Assembly: GCA_037903475.1 (NCBI GenBank)
Contig: JBAJFG010000330.1
Coordinates: 248,001 to 312,000, forward strand
Length of the DNA: 64,000 bases
Source: Ancylostoma caninum
Lineage: Eukaryota > Nematoda > Chromadorea > Rhabditida > Ancylostomatidae
Reading direction: 5' to 3'
Shown here one piece after another: positions 25,436 through 38,000 of this stretch. Both the position numbers and the translations under genes were made by a program. The notes under the pieces are model-generated. The model did no database searches. It was not told where the DNA came from and worked only from the letters and a program-made list of their open reading frames with translations. Position 1 is the stretch's first letter. Every line of letters begins with the position of its first letter.

Positions 25436-25879
25436 TTAAAGGCCGCAAGAGTCGAAATCCTCGACGCCGAGCTGAGGTGCGGGTCGTGAAGTACAGACTC
25501 AGCACATCATAAATGTGAAACGAACACAGACTATGATGGCTGACCTGCAGAGAAACTGGAACTGTCGTCGCGAACACGCCTGGCCGTGTTCGCTCCAGAC
25601 GAGTGCTCCGACGGTGGATGTGCGCGTCCCGCCACGAGACCCTGTGAATTGAACGCATTTCGTAATACCTTTGTCAACAGCGCGCTGCAATGGCTTTAGC
25701 GCTGAAGAAAACTCGTACCGGCGCGAACTCGGCTAGACGTGTTCGCGACGATGTTTCCATTTTCTCTGCAGCTAAGCCATCATTGTCTGTGTTCCTTTCA
25801 CATATATGATGTGCTGAGTTTGTACTCCACCACCCGTACTTGAGCTCAGAGTCGAGTATTTCGGCTCTAGCTGCCTTTA
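25436..25879. mobile_element. TTAA-bordered foldback MITE, copy D
   Basis: 444 bp bounded by TTAA on both sides, with inverted arms of about 105 bases: AGTCGAAATCCTCGACGCCG near the left end pairs with CTCAGAGTCGAGTATTTCGG near the right. It shares sequence over its full length, including the block ACGAACACAGACTATGATGG, with the copy at 26822-27272. No coding capacity. Confidence 0.8.
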
Positions 25880-26821
25880 AGATGCGCACCTCTTTCCTGA
25901 CAGTTAAGGGCGAGTAGAGTAGACGCAAGTAACAAAAAATGTTGATTATGGCTTATCGTTCATCTCTAAAATCGTCGTTCGCAACACTGGAGGACGAAGG
26001 CTCCTACAACCCGACGTACGGGTCATAAAAAATTTCTCCGACTACCTAGAAGGCATGTGGTTTAGTTCGTGCACCCGTTCTGTGTTACAAACTCTAGGTC
26101 AACGAGATCAGAACTAGTGGAGGTATACCATATGTACCAACACCTTTTCAGAACTAACTGTTATGACGGAGATCGGAAGAAACATGAGGAAATTTTCAGA
26201 GTTTATCTTTACATATACAACACCTACACGGTGTACGTGACGCTTTGGCGGTGCGAGAGAGGTGGAGGGGCTCGACAAGGGATTCGGCTTCCAGGTTTAA
26301 TGGATTATTTCAGTGGGGTACGGTTCATGGTGACCATAGCGGAGCAACGGATTGTGAGGCGGCTCCTCGCCGACACCTCAGGATTTACCTGCCCAGTTTG
26401 TTCCAACGGTCTTATTCGTAGAAAGCTAGAATGAATCCCTGGCCAACGCTGGTCAATGTGGTTAGCAAGAGGTCGCGTTCGAAGAGGAGGGAAAAATTAT
26501 GGATAGTTGATCGGTGGAAGCTGAAAGGATTGCGGATTAAAGTGACGAATTACGAATTTCGAACGACGGATTTCCGAATGACACGGATTCCTTTGCGTTT
26601 ACAATGTCTCCGTATAGAAGAAAGAATAACGATTACAGAAGTTAATTTTCAGAGAAAAATGATCATAGGCATTCTTGGATGTACGTGGTGGTAGTCCTAC
26701 GTTTCTCATTAATGGATTGGTAGAAGTTCACTGAGAACTTCCCACTTCCCTCACCCTGTTCATAAGGCTGGCATAGAATTGCTGACTCGGCTCACGGATA
26801 TCCACTTCACGGACTACACTG
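25880..26821. other. spacer between two foldback copies
   Basis: The block at about 26375-26425 (CTGCCCAGTTTGTTCCAACG...AGAAAGCTAGAATGA) recurs diverged at about 28055-28112, so part of the spacer is itself repetitive. A 121-codon open frame at 26069-26434 ends in that repeat and I do not regard it as a gene. Confidence 0.45.
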
Positions 26822-27272
26822 TTAAAGGCAGCAGGAGTCGAAATCCTCGACTCCGAGCTGAGGTGCGCGTGGGTGAAGTACAGACTCAGCACATCATAAA
26901 TGTGAAACGAACACAAACCATGATGCACCACAAACCTACAAACCTGGAGAGAAAATGGAAACGTCGTCGCGAACACGCCTGGCCGAGTTCGCGCCGCTAC
27001 GAGTTTTCCTCGGTGATAAAGCCATTGCGCCGCGTGGTTTGGAGCAAAGGTAGGACGAAATGCGTTCAATTCGTGGCGGGACGCATACCTGACATCGGAG
27101 CCCTCGTCCGCGCGCGAACACGGCCAGGCGTGTTCGCGACGACAGTTCCAGTTTCTCTGCAGGTAAGCCATCATTGTCTGTGTTCGTTTCACATTTATGA
27201 TGTGCCGAGTCTGTACTTCACCACCCGCAGCTCAGCTCAGAGTCGAGAATTTCAGCTCCTGCTGCCTCTTGA
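26822..27272. mobile_element. TTAA-type foldback MITE, copy E
   Basis: Starts TTAAAGGCAGCAGGAGTCG and ends CTCCTGCTGCCTCTTGA, so the right TTAA is mutated to TTGA. Arms are about 110 bases. Same orientation as the copy at 25436 and about 940 bp from it. Confidence 0.8.
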
Positions 27273-28443
27273 TGCAGAAGGCTCGGTGGTGACTTCTCTC
27301 GCCGTAGACTGCGTACGCGTGGCCGCTCCGGCATTGTCCCAAGTTTCTTTTGATGCACAGGTTTTAACTCCTCCTTGATGGCATAGGTTTGAAGGACGGA
27401 GACAGATGCTGAATGGGTTCTTGAACACGTAAGGATTGATTTTCGCAGATTCTTCCTTCCTCAACGGATATTTTGTTGGAACTCTGATCCTAAATACGGA
27501 TTTTTGCTGCTTTTATTCCTATTTCTTGTGCAAACGTGGACTTCCACAGTTGAACATGCCCTTGTAAGGTGGATCTAGGGAAAGGATGAGTCATCCTTCC
27601 CACATGGCTTCCCCAGAGGTCATGTTTGTCCAGCTTAGAAAACGATATGTTGTCGCTCCCGGAGACTTGATCCAGCCGGTACGTCTGAAGGGTTCACCCA
27701 TTTTGTGTGCAAAAGCTTTGGCCACTGATGATGCTTGCAAAATCTCACGGATTTCTTGGGGCGTAAGCGACATGGATTTTAAGGCATTAGTTAGAGCTTC
27801 AGCTTGGGTGAAATTTCTGATGAGATCCCAAATGATTTAATCTTTTTTCATTCCGACTGCCACAATTTCGTAAATCAGCTCATCGACTCACGCTGTCAAT
27901 ACCGCGTAATTGACTTTAACGGGATCACTTTGAGCGACGAAGATAGTGAGGCTTTTTAATGATTCGATGACGCTCTGAGTTGTTCCATTCAGTTTCTTAA
28001 GGGCTCACACGCTTTGCGATTTGGATGACGTCGGATCTCGGATTGTCGGCGACACTGAATCTATCTGCCCAGTTTCTTGTCTCGACGGGCTTATTTATAG
28101 AAAACTAAAATGATAACCGTTGGTCACCGTAGGTCGCATGAAGTCGCGTTAGCAACAGTTATGAACCTACCACGAGATTGGAATCCTTATAGCTGCAGTC
28201 CTTCTCGAAAACAGACGAATTTCGTGACTTCAGATAAGACCCGAACGATGGTTACGGAAGTGGCACGCTCCAAGTGAGAAGCCGAATAGGTCCCGCCGCG
28301 ATTCTTCAGCCGCAATGCTATTGAACTGCACGCCCAATCCGTCCGTTTTCACAAGGTCTGTAGCTGAACACCGTCATAGATGGGAACTATCCCACAATGA
28401 GACATCTCGTTAACGTACTTCGCCACCTCCGCTGCGAGGCCGC
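27273..28443. other. gene-poor stretch with a diverged repeat
   Basis: Contains the second copy (about 28055-28150) of the block also seen at 26.38 kb. No gene recognised. Confidence 0.45.
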
Positions 28444-28788
28444 AGGCCCCAACACGGCTTGTCTGTGGGCAAGCTGGGCTTCGGAAAGGGGTCGAAAAGC
28501 AAAGGGGGCTCCGTACAGGGTCCGCGGCGGGGCCCCAGAAAAGAACTTTGTGGTGTTTGTTGGTCCAAAGAAAAGAAATGCGTTGATAAAGGCGAAGAAG
28601 GGCGAAAAAGGCTTGCAAAAGAACTGTTCGTAGCTCGAGCAGCGTAACAGCGGCGATCCAGTTGAGAAGTTCGATTGGAGCAGATCATGTACAGGCTCCC
28701 ATAATTCGGAGGACTCAAACGACTCCTGCGCTGCGGAATCTGCACGGATTGAGTTGGAATCTTTAGTGAGATAAGAACTAAGGGAACG
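28444..28788 (+). repeat. 345-bp dispersed repeat, copy 1
   Basis: Near-colinear match to 60661-61005 from AGGCCCCAACACGGCTTGTC to ATAAGAACTAAGGGAAC, same orientation, estimated at over 80 percent identity by eye. No terminal inverted repeats and no coding match. Open frames through it on both strands are probably by-products of its GC-rich first half. Confidence 0.85.
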
Positions 28789-30360
28789 GCTGTCCCTTGT
28801 GTCTTCTTTACGGTTGCTTTCCTTCTCCTCAACGTTTGGTTTCTTTAAACTTATAGGATAATAAGTGCCAACGGCTTGAAGACTGATGAAAATGAGGTTT
28901 TCAAATAAGAAAATCAGAGCTAGACCAAGAGCTCGCCTGTTTTCGTTTTTTTTTGCTCTTATCTTTTATCATCAGCAAAACTTCACATTTTTGTATTTTG
29001 ATCCGACAAATTCATTCGATTTTATTGTATATTCGTGTTTGCAATAGAACTGCTCATAGGTTCGCCTACTCCTTCATCGGTTACCGTTGACAATCTTCCA
29101 AGCATTCCCGATACGGTGCATCTCAGTACTATTGCCGATCCTTTGGTTTGAGTGAACTCCCAGAGTATGCTGGCGGCTATTTGTACAACTTTCACTTGTT
29201 CACTCAAATTTATTCAGATACCGATACCGCCGCCCATTGGTAGCCAAGCAGAGGAAGCATTGTGTGCCGGAATCAATGGTGTTCCAGAACTACCGCATCC
29301 CTCCGATCCTCAGGCACAATCGCTCCCTTCCAGTTCGGTAAGCGATGGTGTAAAAAGTCTAAGTACTATAGAGACTATGGAGATATGGAACAAATAAATT
29401 CTTTGACTTTCATAATAGTCTACTTCACTTGCAAGATACTTCCTTTTACGATCTTTGGTTATGTCATTAGTTCTGGGATATGTGCATCTGTTTTTGTGGT
29501 GTTCAGTGAGAAACAAACGAATTATTCATCAGCTATTTCAATTTTTCGTTTACTCAATTGCGAGGCTTTCCTCACTCCTGATATGTTTTATACGCTGCAA
29601 CTATCTAACTGCTTATTTGATAACCCATCACTTATGGTTGCCACTTATTGCCACCTCACTTTCTTTCCGGTCGCAAGATCATAAACTCGAAAACTTCCCA
29701 CGCATTTATAAACATTTCTATGGACATTCAAGGTGCACTAGAAGAATGGAATGGATGCGTCATCTCATTTATTGTTATCTTTTCTTGTTGGATTTCTCGA
29801 GCACACAGCAATCTTTCAATGTATTGATGGTCGAAAATTGAAACGGATGCGTGTATTTCTTTGCTACTCTATGTTTTCTTTCACCCTTGTGCCAAACTTT
29901 TTTTCAACCGTTTTCCCCGTGAAGCGTTTCGAATCGAACACCCCCTAACTGATAAAGCCAAGTTTTTTGGATTTCATTCTTGATCAAGAGTTGATCCAAC
30001 AGCAGGTTGGGTGATTTGTTCACCACTGTAGTTCAATATATGTATATGTCGCTGTAGCTCTATTATGCCGCCGACGTGCATTTTAGGGATTCCTCCATCC
30101 TTTTGTTCTGATGCATTCGCTGATTTCTTTTCAATTTTTTGAAACACCGAAAATTGTATGTATATAAATCTGAAGAACTTGAATATCCATAGAAATGTTC
30201 ATAAACGTGCGGGAATTTTTCGAATTATGATCTTCTCAATCATATCCTATCAACTTCGTTGGTTTCCCATGAATACGAGCTTAATGAAGAGGCTGATATT
30301 GTAAAGTGTTGAATGAGGAGATTTATTTTGCAAACTACTAATTTTGCTAACTGTTTTTCG
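28789..30360. other. unassigned stretch with weak exon-like segments
   Basis: Two plus-strand segments look exon-like: 29047-29153 after an AATAG acceptor (ELLIGSPTPSSVTVDNLPSI...) and 29218-29338 after TTTATTCAG (PIPPPIGSQAEEALCAG...), ending at GTAAGC. They are Pro/Ser-rich and match no family I know, so I leave them as candidates only. Confidence 0.3.
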
Positions 30361-30755
30361 TGCACATTCCATACTCCATTTGCCACCCTCGGGCAATCTC
30401 CAGAAGGAGCCTCGTCCTGTACATTTCCACCCCTTATGGGACAACTCAAAGCGGCTGAAGTGGTTTTTATAGGAAACTCCAAACGTACGTAAACAAGAGT
30501 CGAGATCGCGTCGCGGCTCTCATGGGCAGAGACGCAGGCACACACTATGCTGAGCACCCGTGACTCTGCCCAAGAGAGCCGTGCCGCGGTCCTGACTCTT
30601 GACTGCGTCCGTTTGCAGTTCTCTGTGTATGAAATTTCGTTTCACAGCGACTCATTTTACAGAGATTAGCAATTATCACTTCCAGTTCATTTCCTGAGAA
30701 GAAGAAACTAACTGCCGAGCAAGCATTCGAACGAGGACTTGTCAACGAGGTCTGC
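30361..30755 (+). pseudogene. enoyl-CoA delta-isomerase 2-like fragment, interrupted
   Basis: 30361-30483 encodes [15 protein letters not shown] and [18 protein letters not shown], and 30696-30749 encodes EKKKLTAEQAFERGLVNEV. Together these match the segment of ECI2-type crotonase-fold enzymes (peroxisomal or mitochondrial 3,2-trans-enoyl-CoA isomerase for unsaturated fatty-acid oxidation) that follows the oxyanion region. Between them lies a 130-bp foldback (30480-30611). An intron is possible from a GTACGT at 30484, but I found no acceptor giving the right phase and length. No flanking exons were found, the 5' splice acceptor is poor, and a mariner-type end starts at 30769. I favour a broken gene copy; a real gene with exons I failed to see is the alternative. 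Confidence 0.6.
30480..30611. repeat. foldback inside the isomerase fragment
   Basis: AAACGTACGTAAACAAGAGTC...CGGCTCTCATGGGCAGAG pairs with CTCTGCCCAAGAGAGCCG...GACTCTTGACTGCGTCCGTTT; arms of about 50 bases around a 32-base loop. Confidence 0.75.
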
Positions 30756-30766
30756 ATGAAGAGATA

Positions 30767-30800
30767 TACAGGGTGGTCCAAAATTACGGAGACACGCTAA
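30767..30800. mobile_element. solitary Tc1/mariner-type terminal repeat
   Basis: TA followed by CAGGGTGGTCCAAAATTACG has the form of a mariner terminal inverted repeat. I found no matching inverted copy within 2 kb, so the element is truncated or its far end is decayed. Confidence 0.5.
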
Positions 30801-31550
30801 AAGGTTCATATCTAACGTTGGAAAACGAGTTGGCAATGTTGTATCCAATTCGATATTTTTCACTTCTAGTAACAAAATCCACCGTCACATCTCAAGATTT
30901 TTCCTACCACCGGCAAGAAAACACATGAAGAATTCAAAATAGTCGCCGGCTGTGGCGCAGTAGTGCAGTCTTCCTTGATAATCTGCCCTTTCTAAAACCG
31001 TTTGCTCCAAAGATTAAACAATTTTTATCAGACCAGTCTGGCCGTCCGGCTGGCGCCGGACTCCCAGACTTTTCCTGATGCTCGCTTCGCTCGCATGACT
31101 TTATCCCTTTTTCATTTAATAGGCTCACAACCATACCACATTTTTGCTATGATTCGTTTCACATCCTCTACATTGCTTTCCCTGATGTAGAACTGGACTG
31201 ATCAAAAAGGGTTACCCGCGCAAGCGCAATTTTATCTTTCACTCACCTGAAGTAGCTATTTGTAACTATCCAACCTATCCAACCGATCCAACCTGGAATA
31301 ACTACCCCAAATGGTTTACCATTCTTTGTTTGTTCTAACTGGTCGAATGATAAGAGCCAGTTTGAACATATAAAAGAGGAACAAATGAGAGAAGAAGAGC
31401 GCGGAAGGGAATGTGAGGTGGAAGGGATCACGCGGATTGCACACTACCCATTGCTTAGCTCTGACATTTAGTGTTTTGCGATCGATGTTAAGCGCCAGCG
31501 AACCGATCGAGCGAAGATGGTCACAGCTCATGTTATTTACTCAGTAGTGA

Positions 31551-33085
31551 ACACCGGCGCAAGCTTATCACACCGCTGGACCCGACTGCAGGTGTCTCCC
31601 CACTTTTAGACGCCGGCGCACCCTTATCACCGCTGTGAACCCGTCTCCCCCAATTCTGGACGCATGCCACCCTTATCACCGCTGTGGACCAGGGCTGTGC
31701 GTTAGAAAAATTTCAGATTTCGTTAATCCGTTAATTCGTTACGTTAGGCCAAAAATGGCCGTTACGCGTTAATGCGTTAATTCGTTAATCCGTTCATTTG
31801 TTAGGAGACAGACTTCTGGATATTTTGATAAGTTTCATGAGCTGTAACAAGCAGTCAAGATCCCTGACTGATATTCAGAGCAGAAAAGCTGTAGATTCAA
31901 CAAAAAATTGAAGCAAATGGTAACATTAGTTACTTCTAGTTCTGAAAAAAATGGTATAGCCAGATGAAAAGATTTAAAAATAATAGTTTCTCAGACTTAA
32001 AAATGATGGCTTTTCTTCAATGCCTACAGAAAACTAACACAGGCAATGGTCAGACGACTAAAAAAAAGACGAGTGATCTCTTCTCAGCAGCAGGTTTGTT
32101 AGTGAAAGAAGTGATAGAAATGCTTTCGGTTGGGAGTTGCGTTATTTTGCCTCACAATTTTCACAATAAATCTTTGGCAAGAGGAACAGATGAGAGCTCA
32201 TAAGATCTTAGGCTTCATAGAGAAAGGAAGAGACTCAAAACACAAGGGGCGTAGGCCTACCTCAGAGTCCCAGTATGTTAAGATGCGAAAAAAAGTTTTT
32301 CCAAATTTCTACAGCCAAGCTGGCTCTTAAATCCGACACAAACCTGCTGCTGAGAAGAGATGCTCGCACTTATTTGCCGGTGCGGAGAGGTGTTTACGTT
32401 TTGGTAAGAGGGAATTTCGTGGTGACAATATCGCTGCTGTAATGTTCAGAAAGATCACTCGAGAATGATGGCATATGCGCAGGGTATTCATCCACTTCCT
32501 AAAATAGTTGCAGGTTCATGAAAGTTCTCATTCGTATATCTATCTCCGACAATTACACAGCTACATCTGCCGCCGTGGCTTTAGTTCATGAAAGCTATGA
32601 TGATGAGATTTCCATGAAAGCAGATTTTTCTTTGGGTGCCTGCAAATCATTTTACACAATCGTCGTTTATGAGGAAGTTGTATAGCGTGAGAAAAGTACG
32701 CATTCCAGATACTATTTGGCCTTCTAACGAAATCGATTCTAACGGATTTTTGGGGTTTTTCGTTAATTCGTTACGTTAGGCAAAAAATGACCGTTACTCG
32801 TTAATGCGTTAACTCGTTACGTTAGTAACGCACAGCCCTGCTGTGGACCCGTCTCCTCCACTTCTGGGCGCTGGCGCACCGTTATCACCTGTGTGGACCC
32901 GTCCCCCCACTTCTGGACGCCGGCGCACCCTTATCACCGGTATGGACCCGTCCCCCCAATTCTGAGCGCCGGCGCACTCTTATCACCGGTGTGGACCCGT
33001 CTTCCCCACTTCTAGACGCAGGCGCACCTTTATCACGCCGTTGGACCCGTCCCCAGGCGTTTCCCCACTTTTCGGCGCCGACGCA
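31551..33085. repeat. minisatellite of about 49-bp units, split by a hAT-like element
   Basis: Units such as GGACCCGTCCCCCCACTTCT plus GGACGCCGGCGCACCCTTAT repeat every 49-50 bases (unit starts at 32895, 32944, 32993, 33043). About three units lie at 31551-31689 and about five at 32841-33085; the intervening 1.15 kb is a transposon. Confidence 0.85.
31690..32840. mobile_element. hAT-like non-autonomous element with 8-bp target duplication
   Basis: Terminal inverted repeats CAGGGCTGTGCGTTA at both ends (15 bases perfect), flanked by the direct 8-mer CTGTGGAC at 31682-31689 and 32841-32848. An 8-bp duplication is the hallmark of hAT transposases. Both ends also carry long CGTTA-rich subterminal repeats in direct orientation, and the middle holds a 24-bp inverted repeat (about 32083-32106 and 32337-32360). 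Open frames are short and I cannot recognise a transposase. Confidence 0.88.
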
Positions 33086-33224
33086 GCCTCCACACCGCGG
33101 TCCACTCACCGCTCTCCACTTCCCCATCCTTTAGAGCTTCTCTCCATTCTTTTAACCTCACCATACCCGTCCCTATCATCTTCTTGACCTCTTAATCACC
33201 ATCATTGACCAATCAGGGAATTTC

Positions 33225-35004
<1,780 letters not shown>

Positions 35005-38000
35005 ATGAAAACAAAGCTGATTATGATAATTTGTGCAGCCCTGCCACTTTCTGTGCAGAATATCGTGGGTGAGTTCAATTTAGTTTTTTCTCGTTATACC
35101 CAACTTGTACCCAACTCGGTGAGTTTAGTGCAGTGTGCAGTTCAAGGAAGACCAAACTTTGGTCTCAAAAAAAATTACGAGCTATAAATGCATCGGTTCT
35201 GTTCTATAAGGCAGAACAGGTGAAGAAATGCTAGGAACGAACGGAAGTACGTCTAGCATACGCAAAAACAACAACTCATTTTTTTCGTTAAACAACGAAC
35301 CAGATAGTTTTCCACGCGCTGCTAACGAGGCTCATCTTCACAAAGACCACTGATCCGACATGCGTTAACAATTCTAGTGTAATCATCGCACATATCATAC
35401 GTTTCATTAAAGTTCTGGATATTTCCATGTCATAAAATCACTCACAGGATGGGCTCTCAACACAGACTGAAATCCTTGCAATAGCTGCTATTAATTGCTG
35501 TTATAAATCCCGTGTAAATAATCTAATATAAATCCCATACAAAAACAAATAAAAAATAATAAAAATCTAATATAAATCCCAAATAAAGTCTTTCTCAAAA
35601 ATTCTTGCCTCATGCTGAACCGAACACACATTTAATTTTTAAGTACATCTTCGAATACGATTTCATCTGTACATATGTGTGTGTTTACTCTACCAGTGTT
35701 TACTCTCCTAACAGACTAAACCATTTCCAGGTCCTAATGAGTTCTAAGAGTATTAATTAAGTTTGTCTGAATTGTTGTTCAAGTCTGGTCTCGTAGAATT
35801 TACTATCGCAAAGAAAATCACAATTTTTCATCTATGGAACGGCCGGTATTTGGCCTGCATTGATCTGCAGTTTAGAATAAGAAAAGAAAAGAAGGGAATC
35901 CCAATTGCAACTTACGACAAGAATAGCTCAGGCCGCGAATGTTCAATTCCAACACAACTAAAATTTAATAGAATACGTGAATTCGTCTACTTAGAATGGA
36001 ATATCTCATGACAAACGCTATTGCCTATCTCGGGTAACTGGATAAGGCAAACGCATCAGAACCTGCCAAGCCACAAAACCCAGGAAATAGAGGGCAGACA
36101 TTGCTGCAAGAGGAAGAACGGCTGAATTCCGACTGCTAAGAGCAGCAAGCCCTGTGTTTCGGCCGCGTAGAGGGGGCTAGTTGCTGCCCGATTGACTGCA
36201 GTGTCGTTCAACCTGCGTTCTGCCCCTCATGTCCTGCGTTTTGCCTGCTCGTTCCCACGTGGCGACCGCCAAGGTGTATATAAGCTGCAGATTGGGCACC
36301 AGAGCTTGGTCGTGTCTCCGCTTCGGCGGAGGCAAGGCGAGCCCTGCGAGACTCGTCAGGCCGGCTGAGGCCCGGGTAAAACCGTGGCCCAGTGCAATCA
36401 TCGGTCAGACGAGATCCGTGGGGTGCAGATGCGTGCGAGTGCGGTGCGCATCTGGAAGTCCGCCTCGGGACCGCAGCGACCCCCAAGCGCTACCGCGGAA
36501 AGCGCGTACGTGTTTGGGACTATCTTTGCATGAGCTTAGGTAAGCCTCCACTTACCCAATTCTACAGTAGGAACACAGCCCTGCGCCCAGATTGAGCTAC
36601 GATCCTAGGTTTGAGACATGCAAACCAGTTCATCGCCCCCGAAACACAGCTTTTAAGGGGCGAATGTAGCTCGTGGGGCTACAAAATAAGCTTTCACCTC
36701 GCGGTGTAACTGCTGTTGAAACGTGTTCGGCCTGTGTTCGCCATCCCGGAATCTGAGATTCTATTGCCTACCCACATTCCGATAAAATTTACTATAGGTT
36801 TATTTGATTCCATTTGAACCATTGACACACCATTTTTGGAAGACTGAGCACCAATTCCCCCATTTTTATAACATCTTCAACTATTATAGAATTAAATTTA
36901 AATGGACTGAATTCTCTTCTGAAGAAGACCATAGTGATTTGTCTACTTCTACAGTAACAGTAGTCTCCATGTCCTTTCTTCGCTGAACCTGGGCATTCTG
37001 CGATATGAACTCTATACTGTGTTGAGCCTGAACAGGTTGTCACTAATAAATAAATATATCCACTAACAACCTGGTCAGGTTCAACACAGTATAGAGTTCA
37101 TATCTACGGTAACAATTAACAACAAATGTTTCAGCTGGCGAAACTCCACACTTTTCAGGCATTCCAACTATAAAATGCTCTCCTGAGGGTGTGCGAGCAT
37201 ATGTGAACCTGTCAGACTCATTCACTGGTCACATCTACCTGAAGGGACACTACGGGCGCGAAGGATGTCACCGAGACTTTCAGAAGAAACCCATGGCTAT
37301 GGATCCATCAGGGACACATATGGCCGATGCGGAGTTCAGATTCGATGCCTGTCCCATGCGACGAAAAAGACAGGTGAGAGGAGAGAGAAGATATGATTCA
37401 CATTTTCAACTCTTCCTAAGTCAATTGAGCGGGCGACGATGAAGGGGCGGGTGGAGGGGAGTGAAGAGGGAGGGGGAGAGGTGTGTGGAAATACAACGAT
37501 GGTTTCTCTAGGTTTTTTAATGATTTTCTCGAATCTCCATCGGTTTTACTTCGTTTTTTAGATAGGAATATTTTTGAAGAGGAAAGTTGTTTAACTGCAG
37601 ATTAACCCTCGTGGCTTGATCATGTCCGGAGTGATGGTGGTGGCTCATCACAGCACTCTGCTCACCTACAGAGATCGCGCCTATCGTGTCGAATGCTACT
37701 ACAGAGAGGACAACAACGTCGTACAGACAGAAATGCGCGTCAAGTAAGTACTGGACGTGCTCGAGTCACGGTCCTAACATGAGGGACGGTCTGTCTCGAA
37801 TATAGGGTGCAGATTTTCACGGAAGTTGCGTTTAGTTCACAGCCACCATCTCCTTTGGCCTCGGACCCGATCCCTCTTCCTTCCTGCCAGTACAAAGTGG
37901 AGATGGCCGGCAACTCTTCATCGCATGACGTGTCTCCTGCTATTGTTACCATTGGAGACTCTGTGGTCCATGTGTGGACCTGTGGCGAACCGGTCCACAC

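Noticed and set aside
35763..36011. 82-codon frame with a REFVYLEWNIS end resembling an RTE motif
   Set aside because: The similarity is one short block only; not enough to call a retroelement.
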